NCBI GenBank assembly: GCA_026419785.1 | Contig: JAODTK010005855.1 | Coordinates: 310,001-374,000 of the forward strand | From: Sclerodactyla briareus | Lineage: Eukaryota > Echinodermata > Holothuroidea > Dendrochirotida > Sclerodactylidae | Direction of reading: 5' to 3' | DNA length: 64,000 bases | In this document: positions 59,530 through 64,000 of the stretch, piece after piece | How the letters are laid out: each line of letters opens with the position of its first letter | Numbering within the stretch: position 1 is the stretch's first letter | Program-made: the position numbers and the translations under genes | The notes under the pieces: model-generated | The model's database searches: none | Seen by the model: only the letters and a program-made list of their open reading frames with translations | What the model was told of the DNA's origin: nothing

Positions 59530-61022
59530 CAGTGGCGGCTGGCCATAAGGGCAAGGGGGGCAATTGCCCTGCCCCCCCCCCCCAAACATTTCCCAAATAA
59601 ACCATTTCAAAATTAAGGATATGTATGGACATGAAGGTCCATACACGCCATTCATCCACTGGCTGATTCTTTGGTCTGTTCATTTCTGAAACAATACCAT
59701 CTACTTCCATCTATTCGATCTTGACGTTTCCCAGTCACTAACCGTCATTAGGCGGGATTTAACGCCCATAACCATTAACCAAAGTTGTTTTGGCTGGGAT
59801 AACACTTACGAGTTCCCGACAATGCACATTGGTGAAAGCCGTCCCGAGGCTAATTAAGTAAACTTAATTTTTACGTGTGCAATAAAACTAATTAAATTCG
59901 AAGTGGGCTAACACAACCATCGCCCTTCTCCTCTCAATCGCTGTGCGTTTGCCGCGTAGAGACGTTTACCAAGCAAATTTGGTGGAGGTAAACAAATGGT
60001 ATTCTCTAACGCAGAGAACTACTTACTACTACCTCCTGCGGACACGGTCACAACGTACATAATAACGGTTTTTCCGAGAACTTCAATGACTTTGAATTTG
60101 TGTTCCAACGCGATGGGCATCCATCACCCGCGGAGACCACTGGGATACAGAGAGGCCTTGAGAACGTGGTGTATCGTCTGACTGACCATTCAAATCCCGC
60201 AGATCAAAGAAAACACTCTTTGCCCAGAGGCAAATCTCCTTACACACAGGACTAGAAAAAAAGCACTACCAAAACGACCCGAAACTCCCCTAACATGAGG
60301 CAGATACTGAACAATTCCGAACTCAACGAATGCGAGATATGTTCCTATACCTTGCACAATCCGCTTAGGATTTATGGGACACTTCCTATATCTTCCGCTA
60401 ACGCAGATAGAGCGTTTTCTGTGTTAAGAAGAATGAAACCTACCTGAGCATGCCATGGGTCAGACTCGGACTGTCGTCCTTATCTTGATGTCATGTATAA
60501 AGATTTTCAGGTGGACAGTCTAGTATCAATTGCGTAATTCAGCATCAAGTGCCGATCGCCGCCTCAAGCGAACTGCTATGTTCAGGGGCTACATGTCACA
60601 GGGGTAGGTATAGTTTGTTGTCGGTTGATTCTGATAATTGACACAAAGGCTTCCAATTGTGCTTGAAATTTTAAATTGTGACCAGCTGCTCGGGTTTTTT
60701 AATTCACGTTTGTTTGAGTACTATTTGGAACATTGTCCGACCCCCATGTATTCGTTAAGCATTATTACGGCTATCATCCGCACTTAGCTTCTGAATTGTG
60801 TGAAACGTTTTCTAACAAACAACACTGAAATTTCAAGACGTAGCACTTGTTGGCGTGCAATGAGGATTTGAAATACTGAAAGAATAACACCATTTTGCTC
60901 TAATCAAAGTTATCTTGAAAAAATCTCAAATGTGAGGGGACCCCCTCCCCTTTGACCCCCTCCCCCATAGCAGTCACATGACATTTGCCCCCAAATAAAA
61001 ATCCCTACAGCCGCCCCTGGTA
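59530..61022 (+). mobile_element. hAT DNA transposon remnant
   Basis: The left end CAGTGGCGGCTGG (59531) and the right end CAGCCGCCCCTG (61007-61018), in reverse complement CAGGGGCGGCTG, are short terminal inverted repeats. Near the right end the + strand reads LRIYGTLPISSANADRAFSV and LRRMK, the C-terminal hAT dimerisation motif (LP.SSA.AER.FS.L..LKT). Flanks AGATACCA and GTACCAAC share ATACCA/GTACCA and may be a decayed 8-bp target duplication. The rest of the transposase is shifted and mostly missing. Confidence 0.8.
60361..60440 (+). pseudogene. hAT transposase C-terminal fragment
   Basis: A frame encoding RIYGTLPISSANADRAFSVL and RRMKPT ends in TGA after PT. With a one-base shift HGSDSDCR and LDVM-like residues follow where the family has TMG..RL..L.L. 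It is a decayed fragment with no DDE residues visible in this part. Confidence 0.75.
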
Positions 61023-61295
61023 CCAACGTCACTCCGCTCCTTTCTCGTGTAGGAAAGTTGCTGCACGAGTGAAGCTACACTCGCGAGTCTGTCGGATGGG
61101 GACGTCAATGGCGATCCCCGTAGCAGTAATTCTCAAGGGCCCTCTTCGAAAAGAGTAGCGAGATTCGCCGGCGTCCTTCGTATCCCACCTAATCTACAAA
61201 CATGCCCTCATTTCTGACTAAGAATTTCCTTAGTCAGCTGATATGAAGCACCTTCGGGAGGACGCATAACACGATGCGTCCTGGCCTAAGTTGTG

Positions 61296-61547
61296 GTTCC
61301 CAACCAGGGGGAAATTCCCCCAGGGAAGCAAATTTCAATTTTCCGGGGTAAAAAAAACTGTATACATATGCATTTTTGGCGTATTTTTTTCGAGTTGTGA
61401 ATCTTCTTTGTTTTACAACACATTTCATCCCTGTTTACAACCCTTTTCCCGCATATCACCACCTATCAACTTCAATTAAATGTTTTCATAAATCGGAACG
61501 GCTTCAAGCGAAAGGCAAAGGGGGAAATGGGAGAATGGGTTGGGAAC
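61296..61547 (+). mobile_element. MITE with GTTCCCAACC terminal inverted repeats
   Basis: GTTCCCAACC at 61296-61305 is matched by GGTTGGGAAC at 61538-61547. Flanking TGGCCTAAGTTGTG (61282-61295) and TGGCCTAAGTGTTG (from 61549) suggest a long direct duplication. There is no coding sequence. A related copy lies inverted at 38700-38965. Confidence 0.7.
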
Positions 61548-62315
61548 ATGGCCTAAGTGTTGCGATATGATTGGATTAGTTGGACATAAAAAACCCCTGT
61601 GTTGACAGAATATTCCCTGTGAAACCATGGTTCAATCATATTATTCTGAGCGGTGAATTCATCATTCATCATTGAATACTGCACAAAATCGCTGGAAGCG
61701 TGTTGGGGCCTCCTCCTGAGTCGCACCTACCCTCATGCGTTTCTTGCTCAGTGCTGAATCAGTATTGTCCACGTGCTCCGCAGCAGATCGACCATACTAT
61801 TGCATAATTTGCCTATTAACAGTTGAATGAGGCCGAAAGCTTTTGTACAGAACATCAAATCATTGCTAGATGCAATGGGGATGTAGTTAGGTGTATAGAC
61901 AAATATTAGATATCAGGCGTGGTATATGCAAGTTTAGTAGTCTACATAATTTAAATTTCATTCAAAAGTTTGCTGGATTTTACGGACGTGGTGGTAGGTC
62001 GCAGTTTCCGTGCTGACAATTAACCATGAGTCGAGGTCACTGGAGGTCATTCATGTGACTAAGTTGCATAATTTCACAATTTCTGAAGTTGCCAGATTTT
62101 CAAAGTTTGTGTGGTCCTACAGTGTTTAAGGACATTAAATGTCCAATTTCCCGTCTTTTATCATCCAGCCTATGCACAAAACTACCAGGTAGCACAACAC
62201 GCTGATTATTGTTGCGGTGGTATTCTACATACTGGATCTCTCCAACAATGCATTAGTGGACGGGGTGATGCATCTCATGGACAGTGTACACGAATAGGCG
62301 GTATCGCGGGGAGGA

Positions 62316-62395
62316 GATGGGGGTACTCCCCCCCCAATATTTGTTGTTGGGGGGTGGCTATGTGTTCCCCCCCCCCCCCCCTCCCAATGATCCGG
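62316..62395. repeat. C/G-tract element
   Basis: GGGGGTACTCCCCCCCCAAT is followed by ATTTGTTGTTGGGGGG and a long C run (about 62368-62381). CCCCCCCCAATATTTG recurs at 63507-63523. It is a GC-tract dispersed element that I cannot classify. Confidence 0.5.
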
Positions 62396-62890
62396 CACGC
62401 ATTTCCCAAAATCAATGAAATGGGATAGCAACGAAAGTCACAGTACGGCCATAACATAAAGCCCTGACACATCTTTCAATAAGATTGCTTAAATTGTTTG
62501 TTTGATGAGGTGTCAAAATGCGGGAAAAAATTGTTTTCCTTTCATAAATACTACCAGTAGCCCATGCAACAACAACTTCGTCAGATTTTGGCAAATATGC
62601 TTCTTCTCTATACGTTTTTATCTACAAGTGCGGTGAACAACTGAACATATGGAAAGGCCACCAGGAGAATTTTGTTTGGGTCACGATTCATGTTGCGCCC
62701 ACCAATGCTGGAATCAAACTGCATTTCTACACGGCACATAACCAACGGCTAGAGTTTAGTCTACTTCCAATCCTATGGTTTATAACAGCCTGACGTCCTG
62801 CTTCTTGATGAAAGCGCTATATGCACGAAAACAACAGGGCGGGGGGTCGTGCACATAGTATGGAGTTTACACGACGTGATTAGGTTTTGC

Positions 62891-63365
62891 ACTATATAAA
62901 GGCGCGGTGGCGGAACAAAACACTGGATATGTAAATTTGGACAAGAATTTTGAACGGAAAAACAAATCTGAAAAAATCACAAATTTCTACTGGACTGGCT
63001 TGATTTTTTTGATCAAATGCCCGAAAAATGCCAAATTCGTCCACGGCGTGATGTTTAACACACTTCCAGATGTGAGGCCACCTCTAACCAAACTGGGAAG
63101 GGTCTATGGGCAGAGGAATACCTCTAAAAATAAGAGGTATGGGGTCGGAATGAAGGCCACTATGGAGAAAGTACGGCATCAGTCCAGTGAGTCAGTTTTC
63201 CGGAAATTTATTGTCAATTTAGGTGATGTTGCCCAATCCATGAGGCGGGGGAGTGCCGTGCAATCTTTGGGGGGGTCGGGGGGGGGTCTGTGTGGGGGGG
63301 GGGGTCCTGTGAAACGACAAAAATTCTTCAATGCTACGCACCAACTGAGTGGTTGCTCGACTTAG
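62891..63365 (+). CDS. Hypothetical ORF behind a TATA-like box
   Basis: TATATAAAGG (62893-62902) precedes an open frame of 152 codons from ATG 62907. Residues 1-120 are Lys/Arg/Asn-rich and varied in composition (KNKRYGVGMKATMEKVRHQS, SESVFRKFIVNLGDVAQSMR), then it runs into a Gly stretch caused by a G tract. The ATG is only a few bases from the TATA string, so a real start would lie later, for example at 63051. I recognise no family. It may be part of a DNA element or chance. Confidence 0.22.
63269..63304 (+). repeat. G-tract cluster (possible G-quadruplex)
   Basis: Three or more G runs of 7-11 are separated by TC and TCTGTGT within 36 bp. This density can form a G-quadruplex on the + strand. 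The exact run lengths are likely unreliable. Confidence 0.6.
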
Positions 63366-63723
63366 ATGGTACTAACACGGTATTCCCCCTCCCATATTTA
63401 ACCCCAAATCGCCGCCCCGATATTGACGACGGTGCACAGTTTTTAGGCATCAGTTCGTGTGTCTCGATCAAGGGCGCATATTTGGTTGGGGACGCAATGC
63501 TTTCCCCCCCCCCCCAATATTTGAGCCCTACTGACTGCTATTTCGTGACCCACTGTAGCCGACCTATTAGCGAAAAAACGTGTTCACGAAACAATGCAAG
63601 AGCCCTACAGCTCAGCTGAGTGAATTTATGCTGCTCTCCATTTTCGAATATTGCGCGCTACGCGCGCCCATTAGTGTTCAGAACCCTGGGCCGTCAACCG
63701 TAGGGGACGGGGTGGGGACATGT

Positions 63724-63746
63724 CCCCCCACTTTCAAAGTGGGGGG
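63724..63746. repeat. Perfect 11-bp inverted repeat
   Basis: CCCCCCACTTT, one central C, AAAGTGGGGGG is a perfect hairpin. A second C run with ACTTTTCCG follows at 63761, so half of the motif is repeated. It is probably the end of a dispersed C/G-tract element. Confidence 0.75.
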
Positions 63747-64000
63747 ATTCATATCGTTTGCCCCCCCCCCCACTTTTCCGAACGCGTATAAAAAAACTCT
63801 AAAGTGATTCAATCTTTGTCTAAGCCAAACCATAATCGCGTTGGAATTGTCACTAATTCCAGGTGCGGACCCCATGTGAAGATCTGGCCCCGCCTAGGGC
63901 CGAAGAGGGAGGATTACCCATGTTCATACCGAGTTCCGAGTTTTAATCGATAGCCAAAGTGCACAATTTTTCAATGGCGTTTTTTTTTTTCAGGCCGTTG

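Overview
This is a eukaryotic window, almost certainly from a marine invertebrate animal. Coding DNA is a few percent of the sequence and lies in short exons with GT..AG boundaries, separated by kilobases of AT-leaning intron packed with LINE and SINE remnants, hAT DNA, MITE-like elements, minisatellites and homopolymer C/G tracts. The repeat types (tRNA-headed SINEs ending in GCGCTATATAA, repeats with AGGTCAAAGGTCA motifs, GGCGTAGCCAG elements) would fit an echinoderm or another basal deuterostome, but I cannot name the species.

One gene dominates. Twenty exons on the + strand, from about 6.2 kb to 50.1 kb, can be read in order as NOL6 (Nrap; Utp22 in yeast), a nucleolar scaffold of the small-subunit processome. 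They run from a start codon and basic N-terminus to the block ending VKWRP near the C-terminus. Three internal exons (one between 16.8 and 22.4 kb, one between 28.1 and 32.3 kb, one between 46.1 and 47.3 kb) and the last coding exon were not recognised. Many exons carry one- or two-base indels although family motifs and splice sites are kept. This looks like uncorrected long-read sequence rather than a dead gene.

Layout: 0-6.2 kb is upstream sequence with a GC box, a long perfect hairpin and a MITE-like inverted repeat. 6.2-16.8 kb holds NOL6 exons for the N-terminal nucleotidyltransferase-like region, with a LINE at 6.8-9.0 kb and a higher-order satellite at 12.5-14.35 kb. 16.8-33.7 kb has middle exons separated by a LINE fragment, a GC-rich satellite, SINEs and a dispersed repeat family. 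33.7-50.1 kb has the C-terminal exons. 50-64 kb shows no gene I can identify; it holds a CTAG-rich minisatellite, a SINE, a hAT transposon remnant (59.5-61.0 kb), a MITE and G/C-tract elements.

The most unusual observation is that two NOL6 exons (33.48-33.73 kb and 41.98-42.13 kb) have their own 3' end plus 5' splice site region amplified into tandem arrays running into the next intron. Three more minisatellites start within about 12-270 bp of NOL6 donor sites. This intron-start minisatellite pattern is the main thing to check, including against assembly error.
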